Assembly (NCBI GenBank): GCA_026874595.1 | Contig: CM049309.1 | Coordinates: forward strand, 7,779,076 to 7,843,075 | Direction of reading: 5' to 3' | Source: Sipunculus nudus | Taxonomy: Eukaryota; Annelida; Sipuncula; Golfingiida; Sipunculidae | Length of the DNA stretch: 64,000 bases | In this document: piece after piece, positions 1 through 10,970 of the stretch | Layout of the letters: each line of letters begins with the position of its first letter | How positions within the stretch are numbered: position 1 is the stretch's first letter | Translations under genes and position numbers: made by a program | Notes under the pieces: generated by a model | The model's input: the letters and a program-made list of their open reading frames with translations, nothing else | Database searches by the model: none | What the model was told of the DNA's origin: nothing

Positions 1-981
1 TTTGTAAGAAAATGACTCAGCAGAATTTTACTTTGAGTGCCTGAATTGGCAGGTTTATTCACTCAGCTTCCACACTTAGTATTAAAACACTTTTGAAGTG
101 AATGTTTGTTTATTTTTTATTAACTTTACTCGATAGATAAAATATGTGTCCTTTCTACCTTGTCTAGATATACAAAAGATGGAAAACTATAAATTTCCTT
201 TTGGTAAAGGAATTATTGTAGTTTACTCATCGTTTGGCATTTAGTGATGGAAAACCATAATTTGGTACTGGAAGAAGCATGAAACTTAGTCTTCAGGTTT
301 GCATTAAATTAATTTTGTTAAATCATAATTTTGTTTTCAAACAGGCATAAACTTTGAGTTTTATCAAAATTATTCAAGGAATAGTGTATTTTTGTCCTGG
401 AAAAAGCATTAAATATTTTTGTTGGAACACTGTCTATTTCTGTATTTGATTCATTGCATTCTGCCAAGTGGAGGTTTATAAATGAGAATTGTTATCAGTG
501 CTGGTAGGTTCAGTAATCATTTCTCACTCAAACATAATAAATCACAAATTAGGCTCTTTGAAGCTTTCAAACATTTTCATGAAGTACAAGTGCAAATGTT
601 ATTAATAGCACCAGGTTACTTGTGTATCAAATGGCCAAATCTTCTGTAAAGCTAACTTAGTGGTAATATTAGAATATAATGCTGTTTAGTATATTACTGA
701 CACATCTAGTATCATAAATACATAATAACATGAATAAACAAAAAAAAAGTTGTTCGTGGGTTAAAATGGATGTAGGATCAATCAACATTCACATAAAGAG
801 ACTAACAATATTGATATAAATTACTGTGTTAATTATCCAGCCAGACGGGGTTCTGATGTGTATTTGTTATAGCTGTTTGCTTTATTTAAATAAATCTCTA
901 AGTCAGTGCATGTTCTGAAGGGCAACAATATTCCCCCATTTTGTGGTATGGTAAAACAAAAATCCCTGAAATAAAACATAC
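1..981. other. AT-rich non-coding stretch
   Basis: No exon, recognisable repeat family or RNA gene was seen. If the minus-strand exon at 982-1098 is real, this stretch is the start of that gene's first intron, because its donor (GTATGT on the minus strand) lies at 976-981. Confidence 0.4.
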
Positions 982-1098
982 ATTTCGGAGCCTCTTTTTG
1001 CTGGTTAACCTGAGAGTCCTAACAGCAGTTTTGTGACAAAGAGTGTTAGATGCACATAAAAGGCTTCTGCAGCTGATTGTGACTATTGAACTGGCCAT
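982..1098 (-). CDS. Candidate first coding exon, mitochondrial-type N-terminus (unrecognised protein)
   Basis: Seen: a minus-strand ATG opens 39 codons that end exactly at a GTATGT donor in phase 0. The peptide starts MASSIVTISCRSLLCASN and is rich in R, K, S, T, L and V, with no acidic residue in all 39 positions. That composition is typical of a mitochondrial targeting presequence. Upstream on the minus strand is an unusually GC-rich patch (1100-1275) that could be its promoter and 5' UTR. Without splicing the frame runs on only to a stop near 898. The rest of the gene would lie left of the window. I do not recognise the protein, and the mitochondrial role is inferred from composition only. 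A chance ORF beside a GC-rich patch cannot be excluded. Confidence 0.4.
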
Positions 1099-1275
1099 GA
1101 TGAAGTAATGGGTTCTAGGCGGGACCGAGGGCTGGGCCTTTCACAGCGTGGCTATAATAATAGGGCGGTCCAGAACCCGGGCAGATGTAACCCTGACGTC
1201 CCCGTCACCTGACTGACACAGAGATTCACAAAATCCTACCTGCAGTGCTTGGTTGAATTTCATCAGGTCCGACTG
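1099..1275. promoter_or_regulatory. GC-rich promoter-like patch
   Basis: This patch contrasts with AT-rich flanks and has several CpGs. It contains a GC-box (GGGCGG, 1163-1168), a CRE-like TGACGTC (1194-1200) and a TATA-like ATAATAATA just before the GC-box. It sits directly upstream of the minus-strand ATG at 1098. It could serve a divergent plus-strand transcript as well, but no plus-strand first exon could be supported. Confidence 0.35.
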
Positions 1276-4200
1276 TCTTGTTTGTGTAATGTGGGTGGTG
1301 GTCACATGTTAACACATCCCACAAAAACTATCCTCATTTGTGTGTCTTGGCCACACTTTCCTGCCATGATTCAATTAATTTATTTTTAGAAATCTATACC
1401 CTATCCAATTTCCGCTCCAGTTTAAAGAAAAATCTTGATTTTTCACTCAGTGTCTCTTATTTGATTTTCTTTCAATATTGTTTTAGACCAGCCATAAGAT
1501 ACCTTTAATGTACGTGTCATAAAATTCTTGATGTATCTTGAACTATTGCAGTCCCATGTTTTTCATAGTGTTACCCTTACATTATCCTTTCCCCAGCATT
1601 TTCCATTTCCTCTTGTTGAACACATTTGTTAAGAACATAACAGCTTCTGACATGCACAAATACTTGTATATTCCTCTTTTGAATAATTTATTTTGTAATT
1701 TCCTTTGGCCTAGATCAGTGTACAGGTTGCTTGACATATATTTAGTCTTTACATAACTAGAACACAGACTATATCCAACTCCTTCACTGGAAAAGATATA
1801 CACCATGAACTATTTGGTCTGCAGAATTTTCAGTCTTTAATTGAATATATAGTTTGTTTTTTATTAGTTATATCTTTTTTAGTGAGAAAATAGTGCATAT
1901 TTAATAGTAAGTATGGCCCAGGTTTGCTTATTATTATCTTATCTGAATGTTATGAAATAAATTTGAAAACGTGAAATCATAGGATTTTATGTATGTTTAA
2001 ACAAAGGTTTTGAAATTAAAATATTGAAATAGTCTTAATTTTAGATGAAAGAATTAAGTATCACCAGCAAAATACTGGTAAAAACAGTCAACAAAAATTT
2101 ATTTTATAAATCTCAAAAACCATAACTGAAAGTATCACCTAATAAAAATTATGTTATACAATCATTTTATAAACTATGTGCTGGGCATGATATATAAAAT
2201 AATAATGACATGTAATATAAACAGCTAGGGTTTGCCATCTTTCTGAGAAATCAGGGTAAAAACCTGGAAAAATTAGGTCCCTGTTTTTTTGTCAAGGAAA
2301 AATCAAAATTTGATGCAAAATATGCCTCTGATCGGGGAAATGTCAGAGAATAAATGGCTGATAAATGAAGTGGTCAGTGTGTCATATTTTATGTCCAAAA
2401 GCATATCCACGTAAATGATTTGTCATAGAGTCTTTGTGTAAGAGTGAAAAATGGTGTACATACATTCAATACATTCTGAAGCCTGAGTTTCACCATGCCG
2501 ACATCAACTATTGTTCACTCTATCCCGTACTGAAGAAATATGTTAAATTTGAAATAGGTAAAAATAATTATCATAGAAACCCAAGAAATTCTGGGAACCC
2601 TGAATAATATATTGATATAGATCGAACCCTCCCCCCCCCCCCCCCCCTTGCATATTTTTAAGCCAATATGTCCCCACTGCTATCACCTACATATCAAGGA
2701 TTGCATTTTACAATTTTTAAGCCCATGCAAATGTCTGCATTTTTATCACACATCAGTAATTGTAGAATTTTTGCTGAAATATCTACACTTCCTCAACTGA
2801 ATACCAAGGAACATAGTATTTAGCCCAATAACAATCCTACTATGCCCAGACATTCATAATTGCAGAATTTTTGAAAAAAAAAAAATGTTGTGGCTGAATT
2901 GACTGTTTCCCATAAAATTTATTATAATGGTACATGAACATATTTTGTCTAATAGGTAGGCAAGAAATGATTTGTTTTGTGCAAAATGACACCAGAAGTA
3001 TTTGCTGTAATGTTGTATTTCAGGTTTGGTTTCAGTTATATATCTAAACTGATACCCAGAGTTTAATATGTTCCAAGGTCCTGAGACATTTTCTGAAGTT
3101 GGATATTCTTAATATTCTTATACAATGGCTAAGATCTGTACAGGAATATATGATTGTGTGGTATAACAGGTGAATTAGTATTGAGTAATTTTTGCATTAG
3201 AAATATTTAGTCGATGAATAAATAAATATCTCAATCTTTCATTAAATCTTTTCGTTAAAAAATATAGATTAAATAATGTTTGTGCTAAGAAGGTTGTGTA
3301 TTCATTGCAGAGAAAACCTGGTGTTGTTGCTTTGTGTTGGAGCTTGATTCTCCCTCATGTACCACAGACAAAAATATTTCAAGGATACCCCAATAAACTA
3401 GCTTGGCAATAGCAAACATTGGGAAATTTCATGTTGTTGGATATTTAGATGAACTGTGTCATACACATTGGACAAAAGGCCTTCCAGGATAGACCCAATA
3501 AACTCTGCTGACAATAGCAAACATTGCGGGAACAGAAATGTCATTTACCCCAGGCAGGCCATGATTTTTATCAGCGGGGAAGGATATTGGTCTAGAGAAG
3601 GCCACCATGCCTGGCCACCCTTGCGCTATTGCTGCTCCCCTGTCTGTCACAGTAAATATTTTATAAGGACGTAATATCACGACCTTTCTCGGCAAAAAAC
3701 TGCTCTGGGCAGTTCTCTTTGCCCTCACATATTGCATGTTTGTCTGTTGTTCATCGATTGTTGGAATTGGGTGTTTTTCTCCAAACAGGCCAGCAAGTGG
3801 GTTGTGATATCAAATTGCAGGAAAGACCCATCAGAAGCCTACTCAATCAACTAAGGTGTTTTCTATTTATAATCTGGGTAATGATGTATGATAGGGCGCT
3901 GTATGGCTAATTAAATAACATCAGACAGTAACTGATAAGTTCAAAGTCGAGTTCATTATGCTCCAACCTTTGTTCTTGTGGAGGATGTGATTTTCTCTAT
4001 GGCTTTTCTAATCTAACATCTTTGGGACTATGTAGATATGGAATTGTGTTCTTTATGGAAGTTGTGGAACCAACAAATTTTTTTCTCAGTTTTTATCTAG
4101 TTTTTTACCACAGCTCATAAATGTATTTGTAATTACATGTACTGGTTAATATAATTCATTTCTTTTGGTAAGCATGATTGCCTTTTTCTATGTATTATTT

Positions 4201-5644
4201 TTTCAGTCCTAGTTCACTAAATACCAGTGAATCCTGGTTTTAACATAATTCAATGTAGGGTTTTTTATCCATGATAAACTGTCCATTCTTCTTTAATGAC
4301 AATACCCTAATCATCTCATGTTGATGGTCCAACCATTGGACTTTTGTGAGGGATAAAAAAAAAGAAACAATCATTTGTTTTTGTAGGCAAGAGGGCATTC
4401 AGAAAGAATAAGTACCTCTGCCAGTTCCAAACATTCATGTTGATGTAAATAATTGTAAAGCTGTGTCACATTCTTCCAACAATCCAACAACAATTATGCA
4501 GAAATGGCTAAAAAATTGGTCATATGAAAATTCATTGGAGTGGTCACATGCACACAGTGTAGCAACAATACAGTCTGGCTATCTGGCTATTTCTTTAATT
4601 GTTCTGTGAGTGATTTTTTGCAGTTGCCGGACATAATTGAACGGCACCACTCCAATAATATGACATCACTGCTACCATGCAGGGGCTTCCTTTCCTGGCA
4701 TCGCAGTTTTATAAGAACACTGAGATTCCCCTAAAAAGGCAAAATATTGGCGGAATTTGAAAAAAAGTAAGATAGAGAACTGTTGTCTAGATACATGACA
4801 ATATAATCTAAATAACTCCTAATTTTTACACGGTTTATGAAATTAATTTCAATAAGGTCATTTCTGTTTTTGTCTGATAAATAATTTGTACCAAGTATAG
4901 CCCTTTACTCTTTATCTTGTTGGCACGGTAACTTCAGGCAAAGACAATAATTAGAAGGATATTGTTTTCCTGGTGAACAAAACACCTGCATTTTGGCATA
5001 ATAAAGTGTGCTGTGAGAATGTGTACACCCAAAACACATTGTCATTGCATTGCCATTGCCAGATAAACGTGTGGATGTGTACATAGCTTTAGAAAAAAAT
5101 ATACATAATAAGCCAATTTTAGTTGGGTTAATTCCTTGTGCATATATGTCTTCAAGATTGCCTCTCCTCTCTCTTTCTTATTCTGGTTTCTATCATTTCC
5201 AGCATACCATTATTCACAGTCATAAACACTTCATTGTAATATGAATCTAATTCCTTTGTTTACAATGAAAACCATAAAAAATCAGAATAGGCACTATTCT
5301 TTTTATAAATATAAAATAAATTATTGCAAACTTCAAATTAATATTGCCCACACACAGGTAGAAAGGAAAACCAGGAAGGTGAATGCCCTAAGTTATCTGT
5401 AATATATAGAATGAGATTTCGAATAAGGAGTTATAAATAATCAAAATAAGTTGAAAATGAGCATGGTGATTACATGGCTAGAGGTAGATCATCTTTTGCC
5501 GATGGGAATTCTAAATTAGTTTCTGTTCTGTTCATGATTATTAACTTTATCATTGCTCTTGCCACCCCCACAATCCAGTCTTCCGGCATCTGGAAATGTC
5601 ATAGTTCTGTGATTTTATGTCTTTCAGATACATGGTATCAGTTG
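1276..5644. other. Intergenic or intronic DNA without a supported gene
   Basis: Mostly AT-rich. It holds a poly-C run (2631-2647), a degenerate duplication of about 106 bp (3382-3424 resembles 3486-3530, sharing the words CAATAAACT and AATAGCAAACATTG), and a GC-richer island at about 3480-3760 without convincing splice-bounded coding sequence. An 11-bp perfect inverted repeat (ATTGGAGTGGT at 4534-4544, complement at 4646-4656) spans about 120 bp. Confidence 0.5.
2631..2647. repeat. Poly-C tract (17 C)
   Basis: An uninterrupted run of C on the plus strand. Three comparable tracts occur at 14782-14792, 29178-29193 and 61248-61262, all C on the plus strand. Confidence 0.95.
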
Positions 5645-5756
5645 AACTGATGACGCCATGTTAGATCTGATGAAGACGTCATATGATGAGCTCAGCTGAT
5701 GGCTCCATATGGTCTCAGCTGATGGCTTCATATGGTCTCAGCTGAAGATATAATTG
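5645..5756 (+). repeat. Left part of the 23-bp minisatellite
   Basis: Three CTCAGCTGA words start at 5691, 5714 and 5737, exactly 23 bp apart, with earlier decayed units (CTGATGA words) from about 5645. The array is broken at 5757 by an inserted repeat element and resumes near 6730. Confidence 0.75.
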
Positions 5757-6640
5757 TATCCGCCAAAACAAAGTGTTGTGGATACTGTTTTCAGCCCACC
5801 GCCGCTGCTGCCACCACCGCCGTGTTGGTGTCCGGACAACAACTCCTTAACTGCTGGGCGAAATTTTACGAAACCCAGGATTATGTTCGGGTCACGTGTG
5901 AACTAATGTGCCCCAATTTTGTTTTGACCTCTGACCTTTCCTGTCTCCAGTGCATCCATCTGTGCATCTGTTTTGACACACTTGCATGTGTATACATGCT
6001 GGACAGCTTTCTTGAATTTATGACAGGTGGCGCCATCTACATTCACATTAACACTGCAGACATCAAAGCTCATATCTCTGGAACTGTTCCACCGATTGGG
6101 CCAAAATTTAGTACGTGTATAGATCTCTCATAGTTCTTTATCATACGCAAAACTGGTGGCGCCACCTGCAACCATTTATGCACAGCGTCCATCTGTTTGT
6201 CTGCCGTGGTATAAAACCACTCATATCTCTGCACTGGTTTGACTTATCTGCCTCAAATTTTGCAGGTTTATACATCTTGGATACCTTTTTGGATTTTTTG
6301 GCAGGTGGCGTCACCTACTTTTGTTTTACGCTGCAGACATTCAGGCTTATATCTCGGGAATCGTTTGACCGATTGGGCCAAAATTTTGCATGTGTATAGA
6401 TCTCACATAGTTCTTTATCATATTCAAAACTGGTGGTGCCATCTGCAACCATTTTTGCACAGCATCCGTCTGTTTGTCTGCCGTGGAATAAAATCACTCA
6501 TGTCTCGGCAGTTGTTTGACTTTTTGCATTTGTGTACAACTTTGATAGCTTTCTGGATTTTTTGGTAGGTGGCACAACCTACATACACATTTCGGCTGCA
6601 GACATCCATGCTAATATGCAACACACCTCACTCTATTTCC
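5757..6640 (+). mobile_element. Non-autonomous repeat element inserted in the 23-bp minisatellite
   Basis: The 5' end (GTATCCGCCAAAACAAAG, then GGATACTGTTTTCA and a GCCGCTGCTGCC stretch) matches the start of the element at 26374, so both belong to one family. The body is about three tandem units of roughly 279 bp: the CTGTTTGTCTGCCGTGG word recurs near 6190 and 6469. Each unit carries a GGTGGYGCCA motif, including the perfect palindrome GGTGGCGCCACC at 6155-6166. No transposase is present. The 3' terminal repeat seen in the other copy is missing, so this copy is probably 3'-truncated. Reading frames across it are artefacts of the repeat. Confidence 0.7.
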
Positions 6641-6729
6641 CCTTGTTACTCAATCCATGCCTCACTTCACCCGTCCCGCTCTGATTTCGGCAGATACACG
6701 TAGTCGCTTGTCAACTACCCGTATTCTAG

Positions 6730-8735
6730 TTTTGGCTCATCTTAATATGTACATGTGGTCATAGCTTAGCATAAGACATAGTATTAGCTGATCAGAAAAT
6801 TTCACAGTAGCCCAGCCGGAAGAAGATCTCATAGTTGCACAGCTAAACATACTGTAACATATTGTATTATTGTAACATTGTCATAATAGCTAAGCATAAA
6901 TTATATTATCATACCAGAAGACTTCATCTTAGCTCACCAGAAGATTAGCTCTTATGAAGGTGCCATAAGACACAGCTGAACAAGTAATATTGTTGCACCT
7001 AATTCATATAACAGTCTCACAATAGCTTAGCAGTAAATAGCATATTATCCTTTTATTTCACCAGGATAATACCTCATATGCAGAGGTTATGCTTAATAAG
7101 CTCAGCTTAAGCAATCACATGATCTCAATTATATATCATTAGATATTATATTGGCTCATCAGAAGACCTGGTACAAGCTCATTTGGAGATGTCATCTAAG
7201 CTCTCTATGGATCGTTCAAATCAGGTCAGCTTAAGAGGTCATATTGGTTTGTCTTTAAAGGTCAGAATATATCTGATGAAGAATCATATTAGCTCAGCTA
7301 CAGATGTAATAATTGGCTGATGTAAAATGCATGTGATAGTAGCTGATCATAAGGTATGATATTACCTCACAAAATGTGGATCATGCCATCTAAGCTCTCT
7401 TGAAGGGGTCACTTTAACTCAGCTTTAGGTGTCATATCTCAGCTGAAAATCTTTTTTACATCCTTGTTTTAATAGTGTCCATAAGACATATTACTTTACC
7501 TGAAGTTATCATATTAGCTCAGCTTAAACTAGCATATTAGCTCAGCTAAAGCATTTATGTTAGCTAAGCTAAAGAATTCTTATTATTTGTATTAGATCAG
7601 CTTTAGCTTTCAGATTAGCCCAGCTTAAGCTATCATATTATTTACGCTTAAGCTATCGCACAAGCTCCTCTGAAGCCATCATATCAGCTCAGCTCAAACA
7701 ATCATATGAGCTCAGCTTAAGCTATCTTATGAGCTCAGCTTAAGATATCGTATTAGCTCAGCTCAGGCCTTCATATAAGCTCAGCTTAAGCTATCATATG
7801 AGCTAAGCTAAAGCATTCATGTTAGCTAAGCTGAAGAATTTGTTATTTGTATTAGCTCAGCTTAAGCTATCATATTAGATCAGCTAAAGCATTCATGTTT
7901 AAGCTAAAGAATTCATATTATTTGTATTAGATCAGCTTTAGCTTTCATATTAGCTCAGCTTAAGCTATCATATTAGCTCAGCCCAAGCCATCATATTAGG
8001 TCAGCTTAAGCTGTCAAATTATTAGCTCAATCAGCTCAAACCATCATATAAGCTCAGCTTAAGCTGTCATATTGGCTCAGCTCAAGCCATCATATGAGCT
8101 CAGCTCAAGCTGTCATTTAAGCAAGTTCAAGTCATCATATAAGCATAAGTTAAGCTATCAGCTCAGCTTAAGATATCATATTAGCAAGCTAAAGCTATCA
8201 TATTAGCCCAGCTTAAGCTATCATTTTCACTGAGCTTAAGCTATGACATATGCTCCTCTGAAGCTATCATGTTAGCTAAGCTGAAGCATTTGTGTTAGCT
8301 CTCCTGAAGCCATCATATGAGCATTCATATTATGCATGCATATAAAGCATTCATTTTAGCTAAGATGAAGCATTTATGTTTGGTCCTCTGAAGCCATTCT
8401 ATTATTTAAGCTGAAGCCATCTTATTAGCCCAGCTGAAGAGGTTATAAGGGCTCAGCTGAAGCGATTATATTAGCTAAGCTTAAGATATCATATTAGCTC
8501 AGCTTTAGATATCATCAAACTCAGCTTAAGATATCATATTAGCTCAGCTGTAGCATTCATGTTAAGTTAGTTGAAGCCATCATATTAGCTCAGCTGAAGC
8601 CGTCATGTTATCTCCTATTAAGAGATCATATTAGCTCAACATAACACATAGCATCTTGGCCATAAGAGAGTTCATAATAGCTCACCAGATCTTTTAGTCC
8701 CTCAGCACAGGAAGTCATATTCCCTCAGCTTACAT
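6730..8735 (+). repeat. 23-bp minisatellite array, about 2 kb
   Basis: Degenerate tandem copies of a unit close to AGCTCAGCTTAAGCTATCAT plus ATT, best kept between about 7490 and 8640. Each unit contains the perfect palindrome AGCTTAAGCT or a close variant, and variants with CAGCTGAAGCC are interspersed. The left edge fades into diverged units from 6730. With the separated left part the whole array spans about 3.1 kb including the insertion. Confidence 0.9.
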
Positions 8736-10952
8736 TACCTCTGGTCAAGGACAAGCCACCTAGTTAAATGGTTGGCTTCTGTGGCAGGGCAGTCTTCAAG
8801 TTTTATAAAAAAAATTGGTTATTCTTTCAATTTCAAACACTGGATTACCAAAGACAGACATTGAGAACGAGCTAGAAATTTAACTCAAAATTTTAGGTGG
8901 CTTTTAGAAACCAAATACATAGAGTACAGTATTTAACTGTTAAAATGCTCAAAAAATTGTCCATATTACTTAAATGGAATGTTAGCTGAACCATTTATTA
9001 ATCAGATCATGATCAGTTTGCTCAAACTCAGGATTGATTATGAAAAAGGAACAGACTCTAGTTGTGGTCATTGTCCTCTGAGCCAGCTGACTCTTTCATA
9101 TAATCGGCTTCTGTAATTAATTTCTCCTGACTAACTTTTGAGTACCTTGCATCATCATGCAGTGATGACATATATTTTCAATTAAATAAGAGTAGAGGTA
9201 ATTCAAGGACCTGTATAAAAAATTTAAAACTGAATACTGTGGTTGACTTCAGATTCGCGAGGCTAATTTATGATTTTGTGTCATTATTTCTCAAGAGTTC
9301 CATTTTCATGATCTTGCCATGATCAGTGTTGATCATTTTCAGTGAAGATCACATTGATCATTTAATATGCATGCTAAATCTTAAGAATTTGACTAAGACC
9401 CAGGAGATTACCTAGAAATTCTTGTCCTTTATTTGCAAGTAATATAGAATGTTTGATGTTTTCCATACTGTCAATCTGTGATATACATGTAAAATAAAAA
9501 TATATGTTAAAATCTAAAATATCAATCTTTGGCCTTTACACTTCTACAGGGGTGATCTTGGTGACAACATACAAAAATTGTCAGTTAAAAGAGTATATTT
9601 TATAAATGACCATTCACTTGTGCAGATGAGGCCACCTATTGTTGAGGGTTTCATTTTCATGATAATTTCATTTTTCGCAAATAATGTGGAACTGAAACCC
9701 TGGCAAACAAAAAGCCAACCACGGTATATATTTAGCATTTACTGTTTAATGTGTTTTCTTTTGAGCCTGCTGACAATTTAATTTTCCTGAGTGTGATGAT
9801 TTCCGTTCTTGTATTAGAGTATCCTGAAGACTCATTGGTTATTAATCTGCAGTATATTAAATAAAGGTAATTCCTTTACCTTTATTTAATGTCAAGTAAG
9901 TGTTCACAGAATTTGTATTCATATCCTTTGTGATTGTCTTGGTGTCAGAAGTGGGATCATCAGTTGAGCTACTGAGACTGTTTAAAAAAGCTCAGTGGAG
10001 ATCTGCTACAGCACTTCCTTACAGATAAAAAGAAACCTTCTGCCTGAGGAGGGAACCGAAGTAGAGGGACAAAAAATGGCTGTCGTGAATGTTCTGATGC
10101 CGCTGATGTGTTTTATTGTTCGTGCCCCATGCTCCTCGTCATGTTTGCTTACTGAGGCTCAAGCTTCTTTGACATTACAGGAAAGCAGAAAAGGTATATG
10201 TCACGGTGCTTGTTAGAAAGATGAATTGGTTGGCACAGGGTAAACAGTTAAGGGCCTTCTTGAAAATGTATTCCGGCGATAGGAAAAAAACACAGATGCA
10301 ATAAGCTGTAACTTCATTACCCTGTTTTTTGTTTGTTTTTTTTTTCTATGTGCTGGATGGGTCCCGGAGGATTGGAATTGAATAGCGGAACTCTCAAGCA
10401 TGTTAGAGTTACAGTTGCGATCATTTGTAGGGCCATCTCAAATACTTTTTCTTGCTACTTTGTAATATGCTTTATGAAATGTCACTTTATCATAATGCTG
10501 TTCATCCAATTAGTTTATTTTCCGGTGAACCTGTAAATTGGGCAATGAATAGCACATCAGTTCAGAAAGGTTTTTCTCCCATTTTGTTCTACTACAGAAG
10601 GTGCTTTGAATCACACGTTTTTGTTCCTTTATACAAAAATTATTAAACATGATTAAAATTAAAGATACTGGAAATTTTAATCTTCTAAATCAGTGGTCAT
10701 TGCACTGTAATATGATTACACTTGAATGAAGTATTACATTTTATTTTTAAAAAGGAGGAAGGAAATAACAAATAAGAAGACCTTATACCTGCTGAGGATA
10801 TTTTTGAAAAATAAAAGCATTTTATGATAGAAGACAGTCGGCATAATGGAATTTCATATGTGATAATTTTATTAATATTTACCAGTAACAGTTAATAAAG
10901 TATGTTCATTAACATTGTATTAGGAACTTCTACTTTGCCAAATCTGACTTAC
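8736..10952. other. AT-rich non-coding stretch with two inverted repeats
   Basis: No supported exon. A short inverted repeat (GGGTTTCA at 9646-9653, TGAAACCC at 9693-9700) lies in a possible dispersed repeat, and a perfect hairpin lies at 9856-9890. A plus-strand open stretch at about 10022-10193 has an acceptor-like start but no recognisable product. Confidence 0.4.
9856..9890. repeat. Perfect hairpin, 15-bp arms and 5-nt loop
   Basis: ATTAAATAAAGGTAA (9856-9870), loop TTCCT, then its exact reverse complement (9876-9890). Nothing marks it as a transcription terminator in this eukaryotic context. Confidence 0.95.
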
Positions 10953-10970
10953 CTGGTATACCTCTTTATC
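10953..10970 (-). CDS. Candidate 18-nt micro-exon, minus strand
   Basis: On the minus strand, an acceptor after a T-rich tract (ends CACTACAG) and a consensus donor (GTAAGTC) bound six codons, DKEVYQ, in phase 0 on both sides. The nearest well-supported minus exon upstream in transcription order (19118-19290) ends in phase 0, so the two would join in frame. The very small size makes this a weak call on its own. Confidence 0.25.

Noticed and set aside
3459-3737. Minus-strand frame with GAAIAQGWPGMVAFSRP and a donor-like GTAAAT
   Set aside because: The donor is weak, the peptide resembles nothing I know, and the region may be a GC-richer regulatory island.
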